Source of the DNA: a virus
IMG/VR virus record: IMGVR_UViG_3300042448_002155
Span: 49,715-113,714 of that record
Length of the DNA stretch: 64,000 bases
Reading direction: 5' to 3' (one strand)
Made by a program: the position numbers and the translations under genes. Under the pieces are notes generated by a model that was not told where the DNA came from, did not search any database, and saw only the letters and a list, made by a program, of their open reading frames with translations. Each line of letters opens with the position of its first letter. Position 1 is the first letter of the stretch. This document shows positions 10,001-18,855 of the stretch, piece by piece.

Positions 10001-13000
10001 TGATTCCGATATTCGGTAGGGGGCTGTGCTAAGTCTTGGATAAAGTGCTTTTTTGATTAATCCAGACTTTCCTACTTCTCCTATTCTTTGTGAGGTTCCA
10101 GTGACAAAAGGATCCAGTAAACCTTCAGCGCCCTTAAGAGTCTCTGCAGTGTTTCTTAACGCTCCTCTCTGTACTGCCAATTCGCTCAGTCCAGCTTTAT
10201 TTGCTCTCATGGAACTTATATTGAATAGCGTAGCGAGTCCGGCGGCTTGTGCTTCTGCTAGCTGGCCAGGTGGCAGTTCTTTAGCCATTGCGGTAAGAAC
10301 ATTGTTTAGCTCAATGAAAGTATTGGAGAAATTTTTTCCAGCTGCCCCAGCTGAGCTCGATGCTAGTAGCTCATTTCTTTGAATTAAATATTTATATAAC
10401 TCGTCCTTGAGTGCATCTTCTCTTGTTAAGATTGTCGGGCTTGTAGATCTAATATGAGATCCTGAAAGTAGGTCATCTTTTTGTAGCAGATTTTGGATCC
10501 TGCTACCCGCCTGCTCCAGCGTCTGAGTTTCGTATCCCATTTGTCTTATTCTTGAAGCGTCGTGAAACCTTGCCTGAAGAACGTCGTTAGCAAATTGCTG
10601 AGTATCTTGAACATTATTAAGAGAAGAAACTCTTCTACCATTAAATAATCCTATGCCAGAATCCTCAAGGCGCGTCATTACTCTTCTTGGGAATGGATTT
10701 TTGAAGGATTGATTTCTGAAGTTTTCAAATGCACGCAACATTTGGCCTTCAGTAATCATTTCCTGTCCAGTGCCGGGAGATATACCTGTAACTGCGCCAG
10801 TATCATCTGCGAAGTTTAATTTGAACTGCTTACCCTTGGCTTCGACTGTTTCATTCTTAAGAAGACGCGCAAAAAAGGCTGGGTTTTCTGGATCAGTTTT
10901 TCTTTTTGCAAATCTTGACAACATGCGCCCAATTGAATTGGGTTGCTCATAATCAACGTCAAACTTCTGCCTGAGGGCCAGTTCTCTTTCTGGACTAACT
11001 CCAAGCCTCTTTAATAGATTTGATCTATTTTTACCATCAGCAAATTCTAATTCATTAAGCGATTTAGCCTTACCCTCTGAGGCTGCGTTTCTAGCAGACC
11101 TTGAGAGCATTTCGTTACTTCTTCTTGAGAGTGGCCTATAAAAACCTTGTAGTTCTTTTGCTTCGAATTCACCCGTAAGCGATCCCTGCTTAAAAGCCAT
11201 TACATTGCTTTTACTTTTACCTCCACCATATGATAGATAAAAATCTGCGCCTTGTTCTCCCTTGGGAAGGAATGGTTGAGATATCTTGCCCTGTTGTATT
11301 TGAAAAAATGTACTTCCTGACATTTCATCAAATGAACCCTTTCCAAGCATTCGTGCTGGGTTGAAGTTGACTATGGGAATTTTTAAATCATTAGCTAAAA
11401 AGTTACCAATGTTTGATACAGATTGTTTTAGTCCAGAAAAATCTAATACATTTCCAGATCGAGTAGTGTACATACCTTTCATTACGGAAACGCTAGATGA
11501 TGTAGTGGTCGGGTCTGCTAACGCCATCCTCTTAGAGATTTCACCAAGTGCGACTCGTTCGTCTGCCCCAAGCCCCGCAAACAGACCTTTGCTAACTCCT
11601 TCATCTAGGGTCATAGCTTTTAGTCCGAATACATTAAAGCCACCACTAAATATACCCGTACCTATTTGTTTTTCTCTAACTAAGAAACTTCTTAGGCTGT
11701 CTAAATTGTCGGTATCTAAACCTCTTTTTCCTAACCTTTCAGCCAGTACTGCATTAGATACTTCTCTGCCGTTTGCATCTTTTAGATTAATGCCTAATCT
11801 CTGTGCTGATCTTTTAATTAAAAAATCTTTTTTAGAAACTGATAAATTATTTAAATCTGCAAAGTCTTCAAAGTTTGCTTTTTTAGTTTTTAGAACTTTT
11901 GACGCTGCTCGAGGAATTCCATTCTCTAGTACAGAGTTCCATCCCTTTTCTGCCTTTGACATTATCGCGGCTTGAAATTCTTTTCCTTCAAATATTCTAT
12001 TAGTATTTTCTATAGATGTTTTCAGGGCGTCCGTACTAAGAAAGCCTCCCTCAATCGGATCATCTACTGTTGTTGAAAATCTTTTTAATATTTCATCAAA
12101 AGCGTCGTCGCCCTCTTTTATGATTTTAGTTTTGCCAATAGTTATTTTTCTGCTAGTTTCCGTAGCTGAACTACTAACACTTATATCATCTATGAATTTT
12201 CCTAACGTTTCAGAAAATCCCTGTCGGCTAGAGTTAGGTGTTAAATCTAATATTTGCTTTTGAAGTAGCTTCTTATATTCTACCTGCTCTATTGATCTAT
12301 GGAATTCTGAACCACTAAACGACTTACTTCCAACTCCTCCGCCTCCAGTATTAGCTATCTTATTAGCTAGCCTAGATGTACCGCTAGAAAAGTTTGCTTG
12401 CACAGACTTAACTATGCCGACTAGGTCATCGGATGTCATTCCATCTTTACGTAGTGCCCCGCCCTTACGTAGTGCTGCATCAAAGCTTAACGCTTTATTT
12501 ACTACGTCATATCCAATTCCAGTTTCTTTGAATTTGTTTACACCCTGATTGACTGCTCCGCCGACTCCCCTTAGTCCGGGTATTAGATCTACATAACCAA
12601 AATTACCATCTGCCCCATCACCAAACGCTAACCTTCGACCAAATATAGCAGCCCTCTTTAAGGTATTATCATCTGCAGAGTTCGCTAAAGCCTGTCTAGC
12701 GTTGGTATTTCTTACGCTATGCAGGACTTCAGTTATGTTTGGACGGTTTTCGTAATACTTAGTCGTTGCTGCTCTAATGCCCGCTGAGGTTTGAGAGGAA
12801 ACTTTTAAAGCCTGGTTTGTTATTTTACCTAAGTCATGACCTACTTCTCCAAGAATATCATCTAAGTCAGTGAATCGCTGAGCTGCTTTTGTCTTAAAGG
12901 AACTAACCCCAGACGACCTTGCAACGTCTCCCATTGATTGCCTGAAGTTATGAAGAGATGATCTTGCATTGCCTGCTGCTGCCCCAGCTAACTCAAATGG

Positions 13001-13720
13001 CAGGATCATAGTAGCTAAAGCTATTGATGATTCTTTAATAAAATCTGTAACAACATCTACTGGATTGTACCAATTAACCTTAGGCTTATCTTCTCTTCCT
13101 CCAAAAATTGGATCCACTAAGGCTTTTTGTCCAACATACAATGCTGGCAGTTCGTATGGCATTCGTCTTGCGGACGCAACCATTCTGGTCTGAATGGAGT
13201 CTCTACGCGCCCAGATTGCTGCTGGCTCATTTTCAATGCCTTTGCCCGCCTGATTGAGTTCTGCGGTAGTGAAATAATCACCCTTATCAGTCAACTTTGT
13301 TTGACCTGCGGTTAACCTGCCATTGCTTTCAAAAACTAGATTACTATATGGGTCTAGCTGATCTGGATCCGCTCCGTCTATGGCTCTATTGACGCCACCT
13401 AGTTGGTCCATCTCTTTTCTGAGGCCAGTAAGACTTTTTACTGTCCTTGAAGAGAAACCTTCTGGATTAATGGAAGCCTGATCCTGAAGGGTTTTAGCTA
13501 GCTTCAGTCCACCTTCTCTAGTGATCTTACTAAGGACAAACATGGCGCCTAAAGTGGCTGCGCTCGTTGCAAAGAACCTTAGTACTGGATGGCCATTTAA
13601 GGCCTTGCTTACAAAGCCAGAGTTAGGAGCGTCACCTCGCTCCTCATCATTCATTGTCGGTAGGTCTCTAGACGTTACATTATAACCTAAGTTTTGTATG
13701 GGTCCTGGATCTCTTACCAC
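7097..13720 (-). CDS. Giant tail protein (2207 aa), probable tape measure or ejected protein
   Basis: This is the largest complete gene in the window. It begins at GTG 13720 behind AAGGAAAAAAC and follows the two tail-assembly-chaperone-like genes, which is the normal position of a tape measure protein in contractile-tailed phages. Hydrophobic segments are visible near residue 50 (FFATSAATLGAMFVLS), around 230-250, and near 1900 (ATAALAVAGSFFG, TLGAITGLTV). A glycine/methionine-rich patch lies near residue 1560. Long coiled coils, usual in tape measures, are not obvious, so an internal protein injected with the DNA is an alternative. Assignment rests on position, length and membrane-like segments. 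Confidence 0.65.
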   Translation of the reverse strand: MVRDPGPIQNLGYNVTSRDLPTMNDEERGDAPNSGFVSKALNGHPVLRFFATSAATLGAMFVLSKITREGGLKLAKTLQDQASINPEGFSSRTVKSLTGLRKEMDQLGGVNRAIDGADPDQLDPYSNLVFESNGRLTAGQTKLTDKGDYFTTAELNQAGKGIENEPAAIWARRDSIQTRMVASARRMPYELPALYVGQKALVDPIFGGREDKPKVNWYNPVDVVTDFIKESSIALATMILPFELAGAAAGNARSSLHNFRQSMGDVARSSGVSSFKTKAAQRFTDLDDILGEVGHDLGKITNQALKVSSQTSAGIRAATTKYYENRPNITEVLHSVRNTNARQALANSADDNTLKRAAIFGRRLAFGDGADGNFGYVDLIPGLRGVGGAVNQGVNKFKETGIGYDVVNKALSFDAALRKGGALRKDGMTSDDLVGIVKSVQANFSSGTSRLANKIANTGGGGVGSKSFSGSEFHRSIEQVEYKKLLQKQILDLTPNSSRQGFSETLGKFIDDISVSSSATETSRKITIGKTKIIKEGDDAFDEILKRFSTTVDDPIEGGFLSTDALKTSIENTNRIFEGKEFQAAIMSKAEKGWNSVLENGIPRAASKVLKTKKANFEDFADLNNLSVSKKDFLIKRSAQRLGINLKDANGREVSNAVLAERLGKRGLDTDNLDSLRSFLVREKQIGTGIFSGGFNVFGLKAMTLDEGVSKGLFAGLGADERVALGEISKRMALADPTTTSSSVSVMKGMYTTRSGNVLDFSGLKQSVSNIGNFLANDLKIPIVNFNPARMLGKGSFDEMSGSTFFQIQQGKISQPFLPKGEQGADFYLSYGGGKSKSNVMAFKQGSLTGEFEAKELQGFYRPLSRRSNEMLSRSARNAASEGKAKSLNELEFADGKNRSNLLKRLGVSPERELALRQKFDVDYEQPNSIGRMLSRFAKRKTDPENPAFFARLLKNETVEAKGKQFKLNFADDTGAVTGISPGTGQEMITEGQMLRAFENFRNQSFKNPFPRRVMTRLEDSGIGLFNGRRVSSLNNVQDTQQFANDVLQARFHDASRIRQMGYETQTLEQAGSRIQNLLQKDDLLSGSHIRSTSPTILTREDALKDELYKYLIQRNELLASSSAGAAGKNFSNTFIELNNVLTAMAKELPPGQLAEAQAAGLATLFNISSMRANKAGLSELAVQRGALRNTAETLKGAEGLLDPFVTGTSQRIGEVGKSGLIKKALYPRLSTAPYRISESSSDALGSAMGPATDTLLVPTFGTVFAKNPYGAVKSALGINTYSSVESYSSASTAMSHSIERLNKYFGTIGLQLNVSQYGSPIGLFTSGMVGKRVLPLYGAGLGVMTVDRTIGGMVNEKDDRGERVYSPFFIGGAAKAVGNLQALGSGITPGGMNFQEKKEQLFEGEVAIRQGRFWPLGNTPFMGGKIMYYRPSIYRKLEAGAMFTSDNMGSPIERALFHTDISPLRPFDPYRYERKHFEDRPYPVSGEYFSGPFGPLVPALNATVGKILKPQTMMHQQEVAAGLANYAPAGQSGAYNADPYINGRGGVFGGMGGVAGGMTMGGFGGPPNGAQASSNAMLAGRAGSLNTARNETRNTISGINNQYMQMAYGPPKVSGIMPQRIVPAGSPLSVGNPQIQAQEFGYRAQEMLGIYGFAASSVRESFGLGQRDFAPQRSVLQSASKAYGTGRQFWDLNLGGLGDVPMLGGGQIGSIEFSEITRRFIPKERSGVDYINPIKNTMGRQYPFLPGSEYFTDFTTGDPFAKVPEGELRLPGVAYERLNRLSSDASGRYGVMDQYKILGDVAPYSKQFRSLDKTIDSMVNGPADKLKVQELRERSASLQQKKEFTEYKYKNSTPEQMGVNPNVHALGRMGEMLAHKDTFINKKFVNKQTATEDWERNNVYGATFPEWQRPFESFIAPMINKAGNRDPISATAALAVAGSFFGETSKGKLVMSTLGAITGLTVSSLHSANEAITGEKFIPRTRKKELALEEYADILNYTKNTRLAKMANMAGDKGAAFQYESAAKRTMYGAPIEDINSGKYGTDVESLSLSIPKRKREHFKAMINAPVEERKRILDTAGRLERRIYEAAWGMDVEKRPELTDYFARHELPDESWEGWHPNTSMDQVKIKIGQSMGLEMSQMGYYPQQLQEASLSNPSYPRFGGGSGSQTDTASRLRSLMSGMGVSGSVIPVMNPFGSEQIDINAGVR

Positions 13721-13734
13721 GTTTTTTCCTTAGT

Positions 13735-14364
13735 TCAGCCTGAACCCCACAGCTTTTGAGCAATGGGGTCTTGATAAGCTGCTTCTCCTTCTTTCTTAGA
13801 AAGATTATGACGAGCAGCTGAAACTTTTTGTTTTTGCACTTCTTCTTCAGGATCAATTAATTGAAGCGTTAAATTGGTTGCTTCCATGCCGTTCATGTTT
13901 TGCTTTATTTCAATTATTTTTTCTGAAAGAGCTACATTTTCAGCTAATTCAGAGAATGTCATATTCTCTAAATCATCTGGAGTATATGTAGATATAGTAG
14001 CGAGAACAAAGGCTTTCATTAAATTCTTAACTTCTGTAGCTTGATATCTTTTTTCTTCAAGAACGCTTTTAGCTAAGGATACGGTAAAGAAACCTGATAT
14101 ATCTAATATCTCTTGAGACAATGAAGAAACTGCCCCAGGAGGTATTGACATTAGGTCAAAATCTTCTGGATGGATAATAGCGTATGACAAGATTAAGTCT
14201 TCCATATCTGCGGAAGAAAAACCATCCAAACCTTGTAGGTATAATATTTTATTATATTCTTTAAAGGTTAGTTCTCTAAAAACTAAAGATTGACCTTTAA
14301 CGTCAACGCTGTAGATATTTCCATATTTACTTTTTAAAGTAAATACTAACTCTGGATCTATCAT
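13735..14364 (-). CDS. Tail assembly chaperone-like protein (second of a tandem pair)
   Basis: The 209-residue helical protein lies just before the 2207-residue gene. It aligns by eye with the preceding gene product: YGNIY with YGDIY, FRELTFKEYNKI with WRVLNRAEYKQI, and SQEILDISGFF with AQEVLEASGF. The two are therefore tandem paralogues. In many tailed phages one or two chaperones precede the tape measure and coat it before tube assembly. The usual programmed frameshift is not evident here, because the genes are separated by a stop and 3 bp. Function is inferred from location and fold-like similarity. Confidence 0.6.
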   Translation of the reverse strand: MIDPELVFTLKSKYGNIYSVDVKGQSLVFRELTFKEYNKILYLQGLDGFSSADMEDLILSYAIIHPEDFDLMSIPPGAVSSLSQEILDISGFFTVSLAKSVLEEKRYQATEVKNLMKAFVLATISTYTPDDLENMTFSELAENVALSEKIIEIKQNMNGMEATNLTLQLIDPEEEVQKQKVSAARHNLSKKEGEAAYQDPIAQKLWGSG

Positions 14365-14367
14365 ATG

Positions 14368-14922
14368 TTACAGCTGTCTTACCTCTAGCGCCACGAAGCC
14401 TGAAGCCTCTAGTACCTCTTGAGCAATCAGGGATGGAAGGCCAGCCATAAATCCAACAGCGTTGTTCTTATCAAACTTTGGATAAAGCATACACAGTTCA
14501 GATATGGTCTCTTCATTCCAGAGATTAGCTTCTGCTGTGGTTAATTGTCCTGCCTGAACTAACTGTTCCATTTTTTTAACAATCTGCTTATATTCAGCGC
14601 GATTCAAAACTCTCCACACGATATGCTTATCGTAGGTAATGGAAGTGACATAGATATCGCCGTACTGCTTTTTCCAGTCTTTGACTGTGCCAGCTAATGG
14701 CCCACCATTCCAGATTGCTTCTTCGTCCGGAACATCTTCTATATCTTGATAATCAACATTTACTTCTGGATCTTCTGTGTCTTCTAAGCCGGTAGAATAT
14801 CCCGATAAAAGGTCACTTGCCTTTGGGTCATCCGATAACTCTAAGTCTACAGTAGTAGTTTCAAAGTCTTCTCCAGATTCAATATCTAAATTTTTAATAA
14901 CAACTTTTCTCTTGGAATCCAT
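14368..14922 (-). CDS. Tail assembly chaperone-like protein (first of a tandem pair)
   Basis: The 184-residue protein has an acidic N-terminal half (residues 10-70, many Asp/Glu) and a helical C-terminal half homologous to the next gene product. It starts at ATG 14922, downstream of a clear sigma70-like promoter at 14951-14979. It is therefore the first gene of a transcript that continues into the giant tail genes. Known tail chaperones (lambda gpG/gpGT type) occupy this position. The sequence family itself is not recognised. Confidence 0.6.
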   Translation of the reverse strand: MDSKRKVVIKNLDIESGEDFETTTVDLELSDDPKASDLLSGYSTGLEDTEDPEVNVDYQDIEDVPDEEAIWNGGPLAGTVKDWKKQYGDIYVTSITYDKHIVWRVLNRAEYKQIVKKMEQLVQAGQLTTAEANLWNEETISELCMLYPKFDKNNAVGFMAGLPSLIAQEVLEASGFVALEVRQL

Positions 14923-14950
14923 AATTACTCTCTTTCATTTCAATTAATTC

Positions 14951-14979
14951 ATTATATCATATAATACTTATTTGAGCAA
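14951..14979 (-). promoter_or_regulatory. Sigma70-like promoter for chaperone/tape-measure transcript
   Basis: On the minus strand a TTGCTC box (14979-14974) is followed by a 17-base spacer and TATAAT (14956-14951), 29 bases before ATG 14922. The intergenic stretch 14923-15023 is AT-rich and non-coding. The arrangement matches a host-type promoter. The same TTGCTC box occurs with an 18-base spacer at the recA-side promoter. Confidence 0.6.
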
Positions 14980-15023
14980 GCGCTTTAAGAGGTTAAAAAC
15001 TGAGTCGTATTCCTTATTGACTC

Positions 15024-15959
15024 CTACCCTCTCTGTAAATTGCCCACTGTAGATGTCGTTGTTGCCGCAGCTGCAGCTGCTTCTGCTGTTGCAGAAAGGT
15101 TAGAGGCTACGCCAGACTTAATGAACGAAAGGTCACCTTCAGTGAAATAGTGATCTCTTGCCATGAATTGGTAGCTTTCGCCAATAGGTTGACCACCCGG
15201 CCCGTATGCTATTGACATATTTGTCAAATTTATTTCCTGTATCACTATTTTCATGGGATTGACAATTCCATCTGACTTGATAGTTCTTTGGTTGACGTCA
15301 GAAATCATCATTCTGTCTATATTGTCGGAAATATTAATATCTTCAGATTGATATAAATTTAATGGAGACAATGCTACTTCTTCCAACCCATATACTATAA
15401 TTAAATTAAATGGTGGATGAGCGCTAAAAATATTTCTATTGGAATTTTCTATATTCTTAGCGAAGGGATCATCTGTTATTCTGTCAAGCTGACCTCTAGC
15501 CCAATACTTCTCTACTAACTTTTCTTCTTCTTCTGTTTCAAAACTAGATCTTAAATCAGATATCGTTCCATTAGTTGAACGGTTTTTTCTTTCTGTGCGA
15601 GCCCTAACAGCGGCTGCTTTTTCTAAAAGCTCTGTCATTCGTCTCGGATACTTAGAAAACATTGTCATTTCTCCGGTAATAATTCTAGTACCGTACATCA
15701 TGGCATCATAGTTATAGGACCAGAATCCATATAGCGGCTGCTTTTCTTGTCTTACGTTAAAGGCAAAGCTGGCAATATCTAGTTCATCTTCAGGAGAGAA
15801 TAATCCGTCTATATATATTCGGATATCTTCTCCGCTGAAATAATAATCATAATAATTACTAAAGCGTAGATCGTCCTTTTTACCACCGCTCCACAAGGAG
15901 TCTATTGTTTCATGGAGAGGATCGTACTCTCTCATGTTATTTGTGTTTCTAATTGTCAT
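15024..15959 (-). CDS. Tail-tube-like structural protein, third paralogue
   Basis: The 311-residue protein contains FSGEDIRIYI, then DIASFAFNVRQEKQPLYGF and GTRIITGEMTMFS. These match in order the segments of the two upstream tube-like proteins (FSGADIVATF, ITFSVTREKAPIYTM, GIAGSLIFTVF). It is longer at the C-terminus and ends in an alanine/threonine-rich tail (residues 285-311). Its start ATG overlaps the upstream stop (ATGA). It is probably a specialised tube-derived protein, such as a tube initiator, distal tail or baseplate-tube junction component. Confidence 0.6.
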   Translation of the reverse strand: MTIRNTNNMREYDPLHETIDSLWSGGKKDDLRFSNYYDYYFSGEDIRIYIDGLFSPEDELDIASFAFNVRQEKQPLYGFWSYNYDAMMYGTRIITGEMTMFSKYPRRMTELLEKAAAVRARTERKNRSTNGTISDLRSSFETEEEEKLVEKYWARGQLDRITDDPFAKNIENSNRNIFSAHPPFNLIIVYGLEEVALSPLNLYQSEDINISDNIDRMMISDVNQRTIKSDGIVNPMKIVIQEINLTNMSIAYGPGGQPIGESYQFMARDHYFTEGDLSFIKSGVASNLSATAEAAAAAATTTSTVGNLQRG

Positions 15960-16741
15960 GCTGGAGGCTTCACCTGAGTTGTATTATTTTCGTTCTTTTT
16001 AGGATTATATTTCTTTTCATAGTATTCTTCTTCATTCAAGGAAGCTAGCTCTTCCACTATAAGATCGCCAAATATATTTGAACCAATATTTAAATCTCTT
16101 GATTTCATTGCCTGTGTATATGTCGGATCAGTGGGCACTAAACTATCATTCGGCATCTTGATAAGTGGCTGGATTCCTCTTGCCATATATGTATATGTCT
16201 GCTCTGTTATCAAGTCATCTATGGATAATGTTTGACCTTCGTCAACTATAGTAACTCCAAAAATTTTCATCTTAGCCCCAATTCCATATTCATTAAAAAA
16301 TGTAATGACAATATCAAATGGTGGCAACATATCTGCAAGCGGAGCAAAAAAGCCTTGCTTCCTGGCTAGGTATTCTCTAAACTGCTTTATTCTGTAGAAA
16401 GCATACTCATTAAAAACGGTAAATATTAAACTTCCAGCAATAGTTCTTCCACCCTTAACAAAACCCCTGACATTTACATGGCCCAATGTTCTTATGGGGG
16501 AGTTCTCTCTGTGTATCGAGTATGAAATTGTTTGAAGTTCTCCAAGCGTTATTATGTCGCCCTGTGCTTCAACGTTGCCTGTTTTACCTATCACTGGAAC
16601 TATCATAGTCGCTACTGCGTCTGCTCCAGAGAAGGACATATTTGACATGTATTTATCAAAGTCGAATAAGTCAGTACCAGCGTTTTCTTTATTCTCTTCT
16701 TTTTTTGTCAACTTAAAAGGGAATGTTTGCCCTCGTGTCAT
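15956..16741 (-). CDS. Tail-tube-like structural protein, second paralogue
   Basis: The 261-residue protein clearly resembles the preceding tube gene product: FSGADAVATM, ISYSIHRENSPIRTLG, and RTIAGSLIFTVFNEYA followed by PPFDIVITFFNEYG. It has an extra N-terminal charged segment (residues 1-25) and a disordered Lys/Asn-rich C-terminus. A factor-independent terminator lies between it and the main tube gene, so its level is likely set by read-through and therefore lower. It is probably a minor tube or baseplate-proximal protein. Confidence 0.65.
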   Translation of the reverse strand: MTRGQTFPFKLTKKEENKENAGTDLFDFDKYMSNMSFSGADAVATMIVPVIGKTGNVEAQGDIITLGELQTISYSIHRENSPIRTLGHVNVRGFVKGGRTIAGSLIFTVFNEYAFYRIKQFREYLARKQGFFAPLADMLPPFDIVITFFNEYGIGAKMKIFGVTIVDEGQTLSIDDLITEQTYTYMARGIQPLIKMPNDSLVPTDPTYTQAMKSRDLNIGSNIFGDLIVEELASLNEEEYYEKKYNPKKNENNTTQVKPPA

Positions 16742-16750
16742 ATGTTTCTC

Positions 16751-16795
16751 CTAAAAATAAAAAGGTGCATGGAAGAAGCCTCCCATGCACCTTTC
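16751..16795 (-). terminator. Factor-independent terminator after main tube gene
   Basis: On the minus strand a perfect 10-bp stem (AGGTGCATGG with CCATGCACCT, loop of ten bases) is followed by TTTTTATTTTT. It lies in the 72-bp gap between the tube gene and its paralogue, so it would cut transcription of the downstream minor tube genes. Confidence 0.8.
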
Positions 16796-16813
16796 ACATA
16801 AAATTACACTCTA

Positions 16814-17476
16814 TCAGGGTCTGATAATTGTGGTGTTCAATCCTTCAGGCGGAATGCCTACCAGATTAGTCGGATCGACAAGAGTATCATTTCTGATGAC
16901 ATACATGGGACCAAGCTCACGAGCTACATAGGTCATTGTTTCTTCAATAACGATATCGTCCATTGATGCGCCCGAACCTTCGTTCAAAAGTTCGCAACCA
17001 TAGATTGATCTTACTGCAGCTTGACCGTATTCGTTAGCAAAAGTCACGGTAATGTCAAATGGCGGAATCTGATCAGCGTAGTAAGGAACTTTTCTTACGA
17101 CGCCAGTCTTCTGCTCGTTGACATCAGCAATACCTCGTCTGTGACCATTGTCGCCAGGTAATGTATTGTGGCTTCTTGTGTAGAAGTCCATGGGTCTGTT
17201 TTGTGTATAGTTTTGTTCCAACATCTTATAAAGCGCGGGACGATCAAACACTGTAAAGATTAAAGAGCCAGCTATTCCTCTTTTGCCTCTTGAGAAAGAG
17301 CGAGGATTAGGTGAACCCATAGTATAGATTGGAGCCTTTTCTCTAGTGACAGAGAACGTAATGCCTGATAAGGCACCGATCTCTACTCCACCAAATGTGG
17401 CTACAATGTCCGCTCCTGAGAACGTGGTGTAAGTATTGAGATACTTATTAACTGATGTATATTCTTCTGCTGCCAT
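16814..17476 (-). CDS. Tail tube protein (major)
   Basis: The 220-residue beta-rich protein lies directly after the sheath gene, the standard sheath-tube order of contractile tails. It has GGAGG upstream of ATG 17476 and is followed by a strong terminator, as expected for a gene expressed at high copy. Characteristic segments are FSGADIVATFGG, ITFSVTREKAP, KRGIAGSLIFTVFDRPALY and PPFDITVTFANEYGQAAV. It is the shortest and least decorated of the three related proteins, which points to it being the repeating tube subunit. Confidence 0.75.
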   Translation of the reverse strand: MAAEEYTSVNKYLNTYTTFSGADIVATFGGVEIGALSGITFSVTREKAPIYTMGSPNPRSFSRGKRGIAGSLIFTVFDRPALYKMLEQNYTQNRPMDFYTRSHNTLPGDNGHRRGIADVNEQKTGVVRKVPYYADQIPPFDITVTFANEYGQAAVRSIYGCELLNEGSGASMDDIVIEETMTYVARELGPMYVIRNDTLVDPTNLVGIPPEGLNTTIIRP

Positions 17477-17502
17477 TTAAGTTACCCTCCTAGTCGGTAA
17501 AT

Positions 17503-18741
17503 TTATAGACTAATGGCCACTCTGACTTCGATCTCTTTGAGTTCGAAGGCAGGTGTTAAAATAAGGTCTACAACCGCCTTGTTTTCGTTCGGGATATAAG
17601 AGACCGTGAAGTCACTACCGAGCAAGGCTCCTACTATTTGCATACCTCTCAAGCCAGAAGTAATTGCTGTTTCCATCGAATTTCTTGTTTGAATATTTGA
17701 TGGCTCACCAACGAATCTCTGGCAGGCTTGTCTAACAACTGAAGTAGCATCGTTGATGATTCTCTTGGTTGATAGTCGAGTGTAATCTGATGTGGACCAT
17801 GCAAAGGTTAGTCCATCTCCGAATACTGGGATCTTGTTAAAGTTAATAACAACAGTGTTAATACCCTTAGCTGATAAAGCTGTTTGCTGTGTTCTCGTAG
17901 GCGAGTATCTTACTGATTCAACATTATAAACAGCCTTGTTAACGATTGAGCTGTACGAAGGCAATATGCTCATTGTAGCAGCGAGGTGTGCTGCGCCGTT
18001 TGCATAGCCAAAGTCAGTTGTTCCAGAAACGTAATTAACTGGCTTGATTTCTGCAGCAACGACGACTACATACGGTCCAGTCTCCTTCAACAGGTCGCTG
18101 GCGTCTCTGTCGGGAAGATTGGTAAGAGCCAAATGCGTGTTTGTGTTTCCTGGAGTCATCGTTTCCGAAGCTCCATTGTAAGACTTGACGCCCATAACTG
18201 CTATGCAAGGATTAATATTTTCCGAAATATCTTTAACTTTTACCGAAACCTTATATGCCCAGTTATAGTCTACAGTAGCAGAGTTATCTGCGTAGAAGGC
18301 ACGGGTTGAGTCATCGGGTGAATCCGGCGTTGCTGCCCATTCGCTAGGGCGACCACCACGACCCCAAGGGACAATAATGTCTGGGATGCATGATTCTGCT
18401 GCAATAAAAATATCATTAAAAATGTCTACTCCGCCACTGGTGACGGCACCGGTAGCTGGGACAAATGTGGTATTGCTTGGCAACGGGACGATATAAATTC
18501 TTCCCGCTCCACCAATAATAAGCTCAAGAAACGCTCTGTGTGCATCTGAGCCATTACCAAAAGCTGTGATAACGTCTGCTTCATTGGAGGCCCGGACAAC
18601 ATCAAGATCTGATATTCCACCAGTTCCACTAGCTGTACTCCGCTTTGCTATTGCAACAATTCTAGGACCAGCTGGCGTGTCCTGACGTGAGACGCTATAA
18701 AAGCGATCTCTGATTAAAGTTCTTACTCCAGGTATAGCCAT
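17503..18741 (-). CDS. Contractile tail sheath protein
   Basis: The 412-residue protein begins MAIPGVRTLIRDRF, the usual Pro-Gly-Val start of sheath subunits. It has a glycine-rich beta domain and a C-terminal region (SDYTRLSTKRIINDATSVVR and a terminal beta segment, IEVRVAISL) typical of the sheath C-terminal fold that meshes neighbouring subunits. It is preceded by its own AT-rich promoter-like region and GGAGGA, and is followed 26 bp later by the tube gene. It would form the contractile outer cylinder. The order connector, sheath, tube supports the call. Confidence 0.8.
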   Translation of the reverse strand: MAIPGVRTLIRDRFYSVSRQDTPAGPRIVAIAKRSTASGTGGISDLDVVRASNEADVITAFGNGSDAHRAFLELIIGGAGRIYIVPLPSNTTFVPATGAVTSGGVDIFNDIFIAAESCIPDIIVPWGRGGRPSEWAATPDSPDDSTRAFYADNSATVDYNWAYKVSVKVKDISENINPCIAVMGVKSYNGASETMTPGNTNTHLALTNLPDRDASDLLKETGPYVVVVAAEIKPVNYVSGTTDFGYANGAAHLAATMSILPSYSSIVNKAVYNVESVRYSPTRTQQTALSAKGINTVVINFNKIPVFGDGLTFAWSTSDYTRLSTKRIINDATSVVRQACQRFVGEPSNIQTRNSMETAITSGLRGMQIVGALLGSDFTVSYIPNENKAVVDLILTPAFELKEIEVRVAISL

Positions 18742-18786
18742 TTTATTTTTTATCCTCCAAATTTCAAAACTCTATTTGAATCTTTC

Positions 18787-18816
18787 TTTATAGTAACACA
18801 TAACTTATAAAAACAA
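18787..18816 (-). promoter_or_regulatory. Probable promoter for sheath-tube transcript
   Basis: On the minus strand TTGTTT (18816-18811), an 18-base spacer and TATAAA (18792-18787) lie in the 114-bp AT-rich gap upstream of the sheath gene. A dedicated promoter would fit high sheath and tube expression. The boxes are imperfect. Confidence 0.45.
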
Positions 18817-18855
18817 CTACAAACTTAATTTTGGCAGAGATTAATATATACCATA

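Noticed and set aside
13735-14922. Programmed frameshift joining the two tail chaperones
   Set aside because: The genes do not overlap, the first ends in a normal stop, and no slippery sequence is evident at the junction.
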